DNA of 64,000 nt, from positions 1 through 64,000 of the forward strand of contig MBPM02000069.1 of assembly GCA_001695595.3 (NCBI GenBank), written 5' to 3'. The notes beneath the pieces were generated by a model. It made no database searches. It was given only the letters and a program-made list of their open reading frames with translations, and had not been told where the DNA came from. The position numbers and the translations under genes are program-made. Below, in pieces: positions 22,862-32,357 of this stretch (position 1 is its first letter; the number at the start of each line of letters is the position of its first letter). Source of the DNA: Plasmopara viticola. Lineage: Eukaryota; Oomycota; Peronosporomycetes; Peronosporales; Peronosporaceae.

Positions 22862-23979
22862 GCGCGAAGATATACGGTCTTATGGAGTACCGCCATTTAC
22901 CATATCCGGTCATAAGGGATTGATTGATGTGAGGATTGATTTGCAGGTTAAAGATTGCCAGAAATAATACAATAGTTTTTTCCTGATTCAGCCAATGTTA
23001 CTGTATACGCACTAAAATATGCATCCCGGTATCCAAACCGGTATGAGTCCTGATAGGCCCCCTTTAAAATGCTTAATAAAAATTGACTTATAAAAAAAGA
23101 CTTCTCAGTTTCGTAACAAGTCATGTTCCATTGTTTTCTGAATAGATTAGATGGTAGTAAGAAATTATGGCGAGAAGACATCTTGTTATATGGCCGTAAA
23201 CTTTCGCAAATAGAAGAAAGGCGAGAATCCGAACAGTGTACAAAGTGTAGAAGATGAAATGGGAAACTCACCATCAGTTAATGAAAACACGACAAATAAT
23301 GATTGGCAAAGAAGTACGTCATGGCTGCTGCTTCGGATGTATGGAGAAAAGCCGATAGGCAATTTTAGTATGTCTTGGATAGCAACCCTACCGCTATACC
23401 GTACCTCACGTCTTTTACCCGCTTTTCTACAAGGGCGTCTCTTGAATTAGAAGAGCATACCTTATTAGTTGGTACGAACCGTGCGTCTGGCTAGCAATGA
23501 TACGATGGGCAAGAAAAACAGCGCGTGATGACGTCAAGGCAAAAAAAATCAAATGATTCACCCACAATGAGCGAGCCTTAAAGACGTAGAGGTGCCATGG
23601 TGTCGCCGTTGCCATCTCCGATTTTTTTTGCAATAGTTGCTGAAGTATAGAAGTTTTTCGTCAGCCACTAGTGCTTGTAACCAGCTTTCTCGACAACCAT
23701 CAGGCTATTTTCATTTTGACGATTATCAAGTGCAAAACATGTTAAATTCAATCATTTAGTAAAAAAGTTGCCACTCAACATAAAGTAGCCAACATTCCTA
23801 TGGACCATGTGGTCTCTTTTTCTCAAAGTCTAGTAATTACTCCGAACACTTAGCATATGGAGTAGCCTATCCTCCGACCGGATGGATAAGCGAAGGCCAC
23901 AATAATTCGACTAGGTCAGACCATCTGTTTATAACACGTGGTCTCCCACCCTATCGTCACTCCACCACAAGACCTTTCG
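22862..23979. other. Gene-poor interval upstream of the START-FYVE gene
   Basis: Contains the promoter side of the START-FYVE gene and AT-rich DNA. No supported gene or repeat. Confidence 0.45.
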
Positions 23980-25291
23980 ATGAAGCCAAAGCAGCCAAAG
24001 TGGAAGAAGTTTCACTGTCCACCGCTGTCGGTATTCCGCAAGGAACAGATTACTCACGAGGCCAATCGAGCGTGCAACGAGCTGTTGCGTTTCTCGGCAG
24101 GTCATGCCTTTGACACGACGGATTTGAGTCTCGAGAGCGACCGAGAATTCTGTAGCGAGGGGCTTAAATGGGAATACACGGAGCAGATGGAGAGTATTCG
24201 CGTGGAAAAAGTCAAGGTGAAATCAGAGGCCAAGAAGAGCATCTTCTACTTTCGGGGGATCACTGAGATAGAGTCGAGTATTGAGGAAATTATGAAACTT
24301 TACGACGTGGACATGGCCCATCCCAACATTCAACTGGAGAAAAAATTATCGCCCGATATTCTTCATTCGGTAGTGCTGTATGAAATCCAGCCATACCAAG
24401 TGGATCACCGTACCGTTTTCATCGGTATCCGCTGGTCGGCCCTACGGTCTCCCTACGTGATGGTGCGGAATCGAGACTATTGTTACTTGGAGATTCAGCG
24501 TCGCTTCACACTGGTAGACGGTCGTCAAGGCTTTGTGCGGTGTCTACACTCAGTCAAGATCAAGAGTTGTCCAGACATGGAAAAGTCCCATGGGTACGTA
24601 AGAGGGAGTGTTTATCGCTCGGGCGTCGTGTTTGTTGAGAGCAAGCGCGACCGCAAGACACTCGACGTTGTTCAGGCTGTTTATAGCGACTTGAAAGGAA
24701 ATGTGCCACAGTGGGTGGCAGTCAATGGATTGCGACGAAGACTTATGGGTCTCGAGCACTTGAAGAAATACATTCACATGAAGCGCGTAGCTTGCCAAAC
24801 CTTTGCACGTCGCAGCGAATTGATGGCGCCTAGTAGAGTGAAGACGTGTTTTGTGTGCGTGGACGACATTGGCACGTTTCGAAGGAGATTTAATTGTCAA
24901 AAGTGTGGGGAGGTGCGGTTTAGCGTCAGCCTGAGCTCCGTAGTCCAGCGCCTAATGGATCCTTGTGCTTGTATGTATGCAGGTTATTTGTGCCCGTTGT
25001 AAGCTCACTATCAACGCTGATATTCCAGTTGTGGGCAGGATGAAGCTGACGATCTGCAGCTTGTGCTCGCTAGCAATCAATCGAAGCGCGCTGCCGGACA
25101 ACAGCATCAGTGACGGCTTTGATGGGCTCGGCCACCGACCCTGTTCGGCATCGCATCGGCCAAAGTATCAGCATTACGACTGTGACGACAACGCCCCCAT
25201 GCGCAAGCGGGCACTGAGTCTCAACTCGTTTCATACGGCGAATTTTGACCACACCTCGCTGCAGAGTTCGATCTTGGCCCGCGAATTTTAA
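23980..25291 (+). CDS. START-FYVE domain protein (two exons)
   Basis: Joined product of 413 residues from exons 23980-24912 and 24983-25291. The start is the ATG at 23980; the open frame reaches back to a GTG at 23938. Residues about 60-280 form a START-like lipid-binding region of the kind fused to FYVE fingers in many oomycete proteins. Residues 290-339 form a FYVE zinc finger with eight cysteines (290, 293, 306, 309, 314, 317, 336, 339) and the basic RRRFNCQKCGE signature that binds phosphatidylinositol 3-phosphate. It is therefore likely to act on endosomal or vacuolar membranes. Only the spliced form completes the finger: read through, the frame ends 43 residues after the donor site with half the ligands missing. 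The serine-rich tail is unremarkable. Confidence 0.88.
24913..24982 (+). other. Intron of the START-FYVE gene
   Basis: 70 bp, donor GTGCGG and acceptor TATGCAG, phase 0. Removal joins KCGE to VICARC and restores the zinc-ligand spacing of a FYVE finger. Confidence 0.85.
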
Positions 25292-26497
25292 TTAGCAGTC
25301 GGCCTTACACTGAATCAACAGGAGCGTGTGAAAGTTGTCTTCGATGTGGGGTCCCAAGGTCTTGCTGAAGGTGATTAGCACAAGAGAAGGCCGTTGCTTC
25401 AAAAGAGCTTGGTGCAAGGCGAAGCTATGTAACTAATACTGATATACAATACTCAAAGTCTGACGAACTGATGCCTGATTGATTAAGCTGTACGCCGAGC
25501 GCACAAATTTCTGTCAAATCAAAAAATGTGATGAACTGACATGCAGTATTCATTTATGCAGTTTTGCGTCCCTTTCTACCTGTAGATTTTATGAAATGAA
25601 TACATGTAGAAAGGGACCGGAAACTGCCAGATTCACCCTTAAAAAGAACGCCTGCCCACTTGTAGCAACTGCTCGACTCTGGTATGTCTGACTACAATTT
25701 AAGAATGGCACTAAGGGTGGCATTACTTTTGTATACCTCACGAAATGTCTGTCTGACCAAGCGCACTTTGCATGCCTCGCGTCCAACTTCGATGCCTGTC
25801 ACGATGAAGTGCGGTCGTATATGACAGAACCTCTTGCAAATATTTACTCAAAGTTTGAAAAACATTTGTTGCTTAATGTCGATACAACGTTCATTGTCAT
25901 TCCTAACGTACTATTTGACATGTGAAAACTTTAATCCGCTGGCACTTGAATGGTGCACGATTGGATCAATCATGATTAAAATATATGACCCAACGTGTGT
26001 GTCGAAAGTCAATAAATCAAAAATACTTTGCTTGGTTTAACGTAAGTTTTTTTAAATCGTTCACTGTCCGCTTCTGATATTCGAGGCTACGATCAATAAC
26101 AAGACGCTAGTAAGGCTTAAGTTCAAATCAGGGAATTTCCTTATCGACATTCATTCGTTTATCCATCATACGGGTCGTTGATCGGAACCGCCGCTGATGT
26201 TGTGGGATGAAAAGCGCCTGTCATACGCGACGATCTTCCTGTCTTCGTTTATCGCCTTAAACGACAACGTGTCGCTTTCATACTACGAAAACGTATCATT
26301 CAAGTTGGTTAGTGATAATGCAGTATTGATTACCCGATCACACTCAAAACTTCGACGTTGTACGATGGCATGCATTGTGTGACACAGTGCAGTAGACAAA
26401 TAAAGCTCTAGCTAATTAGAACAGCGAGTGAGGCTACTAAATCTTGCAAATGCTCAATGTAGGAGTCAAAAAGTACAGTGCCGGAGACGAATGTGCA
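25292..26497. other. Convergent gene-poor interval
   Basis: Between the 3' ends of the START-FYVE and aminopeptidase genes. Short frames without domains; nothing supported. Confidence 0.45.
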
Positions 26498-29293
26498 CTA
26501 AATAAATCGTTCCTTCAGCCACATATCCAAGGATTCGCGGTCACGATAGCGAGCGGCACTTTTAAGACGCACGCCTTCGAGCGCCACTTCGAGGCGGCGC
26601 TTGTACCCCGACGTGTCTTTGCCCACCATAAATGCCTCGACCTCCACAGCCATTGCTTCGCTTTGAAAACGAGATACAACACCACATACAATGTAGCCCA
26701 GTGTCATAGCCGAGTACTTGTCCGACAGTACGTCCCACCTGTCTTGCAAATACTGCCAAGCAACCAGTGCGCCAATCTTATCACTCGCAACACTGATAAA
26801 CGGGATGTGAATATCTTGTGAGCGCACATTCGCCACAGCCCAGTCCAACACTTGAATCTTGAGACCTGACCCAGAAACTGAGCCCATAGCGCCAAGACAG
26901 TCACTGCGTTCCTCTGCAAAATCACTCTTGTTGTACAAATCCTGCAACAGCTTAGCGTTACCAGCTTCACCATATGTCACTTCGATATCGAACACAGAGC
27001 CACGAAGATCACCTGAAAGAGCCGAAGAATCACCATCCATATAAGCATGAAAGCGCTTTCTCGCTTCTTTGATGGTGTCCTGATCATTGGCAAGTCCTAG
27101 GCGGTAAATCACTGTCTTTCGAAATTCACCCTCGTCGGCGTCACTTTGCTTGGAGTTGTCGGACTCCCAACCCAAACGTTTCATCACGCACGCAAATAGC
27201 GTGCGAATGTATCGCTGAAGATCAGGGTAAAACGCCTCGTCACGGAATAGATTAGAGTAATACTCCATGTTGCGCGAGATTTCCTTCCAACATAAGGAAG
27301 CTCTTTCATCGATAAATGCATTTGTAAAGTTCAAAGCAACCGGAAGACTCAATACGCCGGCGCGAGCAAACGCAAACACGGAATTTAAAAGGCTGACACG
27401 ATCGGGAACTCCAAGAATTTGGCTCCTTATAGGAATCTCTAGACGCTTCCACAATGGTGGCGAATAGTTCACCAAGTAAAAGCTTGCCTGGTTCGGGTTT
27501 AGCTTAATCCAGCTTTCTGCTCCTGTAGGCATTTGGATTTGATGATTTATCTCATTACCAGCCGCAAAAGGTGTCGTTGGTGTAGTCGAGTCTTTCAGCG
27601 CTGTCGTTTTTGCATCCCAAATTCCGAGACATTTAATCGTACTAGGGTCATCCGAAGTGCAGAACGTCAGTGGGATGTCCCACAGCGTGTTATCACCATC
27701 ATTTAAACTTGGATCCGCGAAGAAGCGCTCCTGAACAAGAACTAATTGCTTGTCTGCATTCTGCTTTACCGTTACTAAAGGAAAGCCCACCTGCTTAGTC
27801 CATGTATTGGCCATGTCTTTCAACTTCTGACTGGACGCTTTTTCCAATGCTTCCCACAAATCCTCCGTCACCGTGTTCTGATAACTGAACTTACGAAGAT
27901 AGTCATGCACACCACTGTAGAATACATCGCGGCCAAGGTACTCATACAGCATGCGCACGATGCTCGATCCTTTGTGATACGAAATGGCATCAAAGATCTC
28001 GTCCGCTTCATCCGGGTGATGCACGATTACTTCGATAGGGTGAGACGAGACCATTGCGTCCTTTACAAAGGCCGATCCAAGCATCACATCTTGAACGTAC
28101 GTCTCCCACAATTTCCACTCTGGAAATATGTGGTGTGCCGCATCAAACTCCATAAACTGAGCAAAGCCTTCATTGAGCCACAAGCCTGTCCACCACTCCA
28201 TTGTCACCAAGTTACCAAACCACTGGTGGGACAGTTCGTGGCAAATGGCGCGTGTTGCGTCTGCCTTAATTTCGTGACTACTAAGCTTCTGATCTACTAG
28301 CAGAAACGTCTCTGTGTACGTCACCAGTCCCCAGTTCTCCATCGCGCCCATAAAGTTCGGAATTGCCACCATATCTAATTTCTTTAATGGATAGGATATT
28401 CCAAAGCTTTCAGTAAAGAATGATAGTGCCTTAGTCGCCACATCAAGTGCGAAACGTCCTCGAGCGCTCTGTCCTGGAGCGGTATACACGTTGACTACAA
28501 CTCCTTCTTTTGTCAAGTCCGAGATCATGTCAAATTCTCCCACTACCATTGCGACTAGGTATGTTGACATTACGGGTGACTCGGCAAATTTCCAGACTTT
28601 CTCCATGGTGTGACTCGCATGTGAACGCGTCTTTGTGCGGATATGTGTGTGCTTCTTAGGTCGCACGAGCGTCTCGACAACGTGAGCATTGGATAAAGCC
28701 ACAAGATCAGTCTCAGTGACCATAGATATTTCAAAAGTTGCCTTTAAAGCCGGTTCATCCCAGCATACGAATGCGCGACGAGCGTCACACGCTTGAAATT
28801 GCGTGACAGCAAGCACGCGCTTTTCTTTTTGGTGCTCGTACTCGGTACGGTAAAAGCCACGTAGTTGGTCATTGAGAGAGCCGTAAAATCGAAGCTTAAG
28901 TGTCGCAATGGAGTTGGGTGCTAGTGGCTCGGTGAAGTGGAAGGAGACCGAGTCATCCTTGGTCTGAAATGTGATTTGCTCTGCTTGTTGTGTCGTTCCA
29001 AATGCAGTTTCCACTGACACGTCAAATACATAGAGTTCTACAGCGTGGCAGGTGATGATGGATGTAGATTCGTGCACACGTAGCACGATCTGCTCCGAGC
29101 CTTCAAAGCGAAAGTTAAGCAGGTCAATGACCTCAAAGTTGACGTGATACTGGAGTTTAGAGGGGTCGAAACACGACGAGAAAGGCATAAGCGTAAGCGC
29201 GAGACAAATGAAATGAAAATGAAGCATAATTCTTACCTTTTGCGGGGATACGCATGTCGGTAGGCGCTTAAACACCTCGGGTTCGGCGGACAT
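26498..29293 (-). CDS. M1 zinc aminopeptidase (puromycin-sensitive type)
   Basis: Gluzincin aminopeptidase that removes N-terminal residues from peptides. Exons proposed: 29237-29293 and 26498-29149, giving 902 residues. The first ATG is at 29291-29293; the longer frame starts at GTG. Counted on the spliced form, the substrate-binding GAMEN motif is at about 287-291, and the zinc site HELSH at 323-327 is followed 18 residues later by the third ligand Glu (N-E-G-F-A) at 346. The C-terminal ERAP1-like helical region fills the rest. Removing an 87-bp intron joins RLPTCVSPQK to YHVNFEVIDLLNF, which matches the usual start of cytosolic family members. Keeping it inserts a hydrophobic segment that could act as a signal peptide. 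Confidence 0.95.
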   Translation of the reverse strand: MSAEPEVFKRLPTCVSPQKVRIMLHFHFICLALTLMPFSSCFDPSKLQYHVNFEVIDLLNFRFEGSEQIVLRVHESTSIITCHAVELYVFDVSVETAFGTTQQAEQITFQTKDDSVSFHFTEPLAPNSIATLKLRFYGSLNDQLRGFYRTEYEHQKEKRVLAVTQFQACDARRAFVCWDEPALKATFEISMVTETDLVALSNAHVVETLVRPKKHTHIRTKTRSHASHTMEKVWKFAESPVMSTYLVAMVVGEFDMISDLTKEGVVVNVYTAPGQSARGRFALDVATKALSFFTESFGISYPLKKLDMVAIPNFMGAMENWGLVTYTETFLLVDQKLSSHEIKADATRAICHELSHQWFGNLVTMEWWTGLWLNEGFAQFMEFDAAHHIFPEWKLWETYVQDVMLGSAFVKDAMVSSHPIEVIVHHPDEADEIFDAISYHKGSSIVRMLYEYLGRDVFYSGVHDYLRKFSYQNTVTEDLWEALEKASSQKLKDMANTWTKQVGFPLVTVKQNADKQLVLVQERFFADPSLNDGDNTLWDIPLTFCTSDDPSTIKCLGIWDAKTTALKDSTTPTTPFAAGNEINHQIQMPTGAESWIKLNPNQASFYLVNYSPPLWKRLEIPIRSQILGVPDRVSLLNSVFAFARAGVLSLPVALNFTNAFIDERASLCWKEISRNMEYYSNLFRDEAFYPDLQRYIRTLFACVMKRLGWESDNSKQSDADEGEFRKTVIYRLGLANDQDTIKEARKRFHAYMDGDSSALSGDLRGSVFDIEVTYGEAGNAKLLQDLYNKSDFAEERSDCLGAMGSVSGSGLKIQVLDWAVANVRSQDIHIPFISVASDKIGALVAWQYLQDRWDVLSDKYSAMTLGYIVCGVVSRFQSEAMAVEVEAFMVGKDTSGYKRRLEVALEGVRLKSAARYRDRESLDMWLKERFI
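29150..29236 (-). other. Probable in-frame intron of the aminopeptidase gene
   Basis: 87 bp, donor GTAAGA and acceptor CTCCAG on the minus strand. It has no stop codon and a length divisible by three, so splicing and retention both give open proteins. Confidence 0.65.
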
Positions 29294-29747
29294 GACAAGG
29301 GAGTGATAGTCAAGTGCGCAAAGATCGGAGATTGCAGTCACGGGAGAAAATAGGTGCCTAAATTAATGTTCCGTACACTATTCGGCACGAGAATCAGCCA
29401 AATTCTGATCTTCTGGTGTTCTGTGCCTTGATGCCATTTTACTACAAAGGTCTACAGCACCATCAACTATTACTACTTCTTGTCAAATGCACGGCAACAT
29501 GCATTCGATCAACTTTAATTTGCTAAGAGAGTTGACGTCGAAACGCTAGCTATTTCCTTATACTTCGAGAGCTTTACCTTCCACGACGACAGCTTTTATG
29601 TACCCTGCGAGTTTACCAAAGTTCAGAGCTTCTATATTAATGGTAAATGAATTCACGAATAATGAAGACAAAGAAATGCTTTGCTTTGTATTAGGTCACA
29701 CGACAAGACTATATAGTATGCCAATCCATTTAATTCTTTACTTCTTT
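29294..29747. other. Intergenic region
   Basis: Upstream side of the aminopeptidase gene and downstream side of the small secreted protein gene. No supported feature. Confidence 0.5.
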
Positions 29748-30026
29748 TCAACCTCTCAGTTCGATAAGCTCCACGTAGTTGGGCGAGCGCAGACGACGCA
29801 CGCGAAACTGCGATACGTCAGCCTGCACTTCGTTTGCCTTATTGTCTTCGTCCGCCATGATGTTTTCCTCGAGCTCGCGCGCCGACTGGTGTTGGTTCTC
29901 AAGGAGCGAGGCTACGGCCTTTCCCATGCGCAGTTGGCGCCGCATGATGTCGGTAGCCTGGTTCGCTGAGCCTCCGTGCAGTTGCGAAATACACGCGAGA
30001 GTTAAAAGCAACGTCGATAGGTTCAT
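29748..30026 (-). CDS. Small secreted protein with RxLR-like motif
   Basis: 92 residues from an ATG at 30024-30026. Residues 1 to about 21 look like a signal peptide (MNLSTLLLTLACISQLHGGSA). The mature part is short, charged and lacks cysteines. RQLR at 30-33 lies about nine residues after the predicted cleavage site, and an acidic RELEEN segment at 49-54 is a weak dEER analogue; a second RRLR occurs at 77-80. It could be a minimal RxLR effector or an unrelated secreted peptide. It sits between the aminopeptidase and the ZIP transporter, all on the minus strand, an unusual place for an effector. No homologue was recognised. Confidence 0.6.
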   Translation of the reverse strand: MNLSTLLLTLACISQLHGGSANQATDIMRRQLRMGKAVASLLENQHQSARELEENIMADEDNKANEVQADVSQFRVRRLRSPNYVELIELRG

Positions 30027-30203
30027 CGTCTTGTTTGTCTCTTGAGTCTTTTGGCAAATTTTTACACAACTTGCCTTTCCGACCGTTTCATTGATTCTTC
30101 AATGGCTGAATAGTTGCTTGTCTGATGTAAAAAACGTAATGTGTACATGATCTCTATTTTAACGCTTTGGTACAACATCATACAGCTTCTACCTTAGCAA
30201 AAT

Positions 30204-31232
30204 TTAAATGGAGCCACTCAGCGCAATTTGGATAGTAAGAAAGACTATGAAAGCAAAGGCGGTGGCCGAGATTGTGCAAGGCACAGACTTGGTGTCTTCA
30301 AGCGATTCGGGCAGTAACTCTTGCACTGCCACGTACGCCATTGCACCACCAGCAAAGCCGAGACCGCATGGAAGAATCGGAAGCCATTGCTCGACGAACA
30401 AAAAAGCTGGTACTGCAAAAATTGGCTGGGGGACGCTCGACACAATGCACCACAGCACAGCGTAGAAAACACTTAGTCCACGCGGCACGAGCGACAAACT
30501 AATTGCGACACCTTCAGGAATATTGTGAATGGCCATTGTCATGGTGACAATATGGCCGCGACGGATGCCACCTTCACCACCAAATGACACACCCACACCG
30601 ATGCCTTCTGATACGGAATGCAGCGTCATTACGGCCATGATAAGCAGCGCCTTTCGTGCATCTAGACCTTTGAGTCCGCATACTGACACATCTTCGTAAT
30701 CTTCCAGAAAAATCTTCGTGAACTTGATAAACAAAACACCAAGGAAGGCGCCTAAGACGAGACGGTAACCCACTGAAACCCCGTACTCTGTAGCTTGTGG
30801 GAGAAACCATCCTTCGTAAAACAAGCATCCAGTGGCAGCGATCATCATGCCTGCAGCTAGGCCGTTGCTGATGCCGAGCCAGAACTTGTCCACATCTCGT
30901 ATCCAGTAGAACGGTAGTGCCCCCAGACCTGTGGCAATAGCAGTGAGCCAACCGCACCACCAGACGTAGTGTGCATTCTTGCTGCCGTGGCCGTGAGTAG
31001 GATGATGGATGGGTAAACTGTATAGCGTGATCAATATAATACACAGCGCCAGCGTATAGGCGATTCTGCAAGTTCTTAAAGACGATGGCGCGTCAATCCC
31101 GGGTTGCTGAGCCTGCACTGAGACATCCGGCATGGCTTTGACCACCCGCTGCTTCATCAAGACGACATCATCGACGAAATCCCCAGAAGTCTCAAGCAGC
31201 TTGAGGTTGGTAGCGGTCAGATCAGTCTTCAT
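30204..31232 (-). CDS. ZIP family metal transporter
   Basis: 342-residue multi-pass membrane protein from an ATG at 31230-31232. It should move zinc or a related divalent metal into the cytosol. Hydrophobic segments begin at about 57-75 and continue through the C-terminus, about eight in all. Metal-site motifs HSVSEG (205-210) and HNIPEG (236-241) sit in the fourth and fifth family helices, and QELLPE (304-309) follows near the end. A short His-rich stretch, HHPTHGHG, at 76-83 lies in the first loop. The motifs and length match the ZIP/GufA-like subgroup; metal specificity cannot be read from sequence. Intronless. Confidence 0.93.
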   Translation of the reverse strand: MKTDLTATNLKLLETSGDFVDDVVLMKQRVVKAMPDVSVQAQQPGIDAPSSLRTCRIAYTLALCIILITLYSLPIHHPTHGHGSKNAHYVWWCGWLTAIATGLGALPFYWIRDVDKFWLGISNGLAAGMMIAATGCLFYEGWFLPQATEYGVSVGYRLVLGAFLGVLFIKFTKIFLEDYEDVSVCGLKGLDARKALLIMAVMTLHSVSEGIGVGVSFGGEGGIRRGHIVTMTMAIHNIPEGVAISLSLVPRGLSVFYAVLWCIVSSVPQPIFAVPAFLFVEQWLPILPCGLGFAGGAMAYVAVQELLPESLEDTKSVPCTISATAFAFIVFLTIQIALSGSI

Positions 31233-32227
31233 GTAGCAATCGAGCGCGCGTATTTATCAATATGGATAGTAAGTATTCAGTGCTTTCTGCCCGCAATAAA
31301 TATTCTTCTAAGAGAATTTGTATCAAAATTTCCGAATTATTGCTTTTTTCTTAGTGGGATTGATGTACACCACATCCTGCATAGCATAGGGTTAGACAAT
31401 ATCCGGTCGTACTTTCCCCTTAAACACTGTGATACAAAAAGAGACGGGTCTATTGACGAAAGGCTAATAAAAACGCCAAAATCATATTCAAATTCTTGTA
31501 CGTAATATAGGGATATAGCTGCAATTATTAATGTTTAATCTAGGTGCTCTGCCTTTTTTCCCGGACACCATTCCATTTTTGAAATTTATGATCTGAGATT
31601 TTATCAAGTGTGGTGTCTAAAGACTTACCATCAAAACTCCATTGACCCGAAATCACTGGATGAAAGCTGCCTTCCTCGGTGAAAAGTCAAATATTGGCAT
31701 GGTGCTGGAGTCGAAATCCTCGCACTCGTCATCGGCTTTTTGTTACGAACCAAACAAAAGTGACTAGTAGTTCGTGCTCACAATAAGCTGACTAGTGCAC
31801 CAGTGCCTGAACAAAAACCCATTTTAAGAGAGGATACATAAAGTTTGATTGTAATTTGCGCAGTGCACTGTAATTAGTAGTAGATCGCATGCGATCCATG
31901 AAGAAATTGTGCGAAAAACATTTGAGTCACACAAAAATGTTACATTTTTTGCCAAGCTAAGAAAGCATCCTGTCTGAAGAAAAATTATCGAAAAGAATTG
32001 ATGTGCAGCTTCGCACTTTCAATAGTTGGAGAAAAAAACAAGAACTTTTTATTGAAAAAGAATTAAAGTACAGCGACTTTATATACGCGCTGGATATTAA
32101 GCAGTAGATTGCGCAACTGGTAAAATGCAATTCGAACCAAGTCGGCAACTCTGGTCATTGATTTGTCAGCCGCTATTGATTCGTGTGGTATGCAGCATAT
32201 TTCTTAAACACTTCGAATCAGGCAGAT
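31233..32227. other. Gene-poor interval
   Basis: ZIP gene promoter side, then AT-rich DNA up to copia B. No supported gene. Confidence 0.5.
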
Positions 32228-32344
32228 TGTTGAGTAGAAAGTAAAAATCGAAGTGAATATATTTAATTACTAACTGTGACGTACTTGTAAATACTGTGAC
32301 GCCATCCGCCTTTTCAACATGCATTCAGCAGTGTAAATTTAACA
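32228..32344 (-). repeat. 3' LTR of copia B, internally deleted
   Basis: Lacks about 29 bases present in the other LTRs (the part containing the CCAATGAACGGCTACC stretch). The ends are intact. Confidence 0.92.
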
Positions 32345-32357
32345 CTTTCACTCACCG

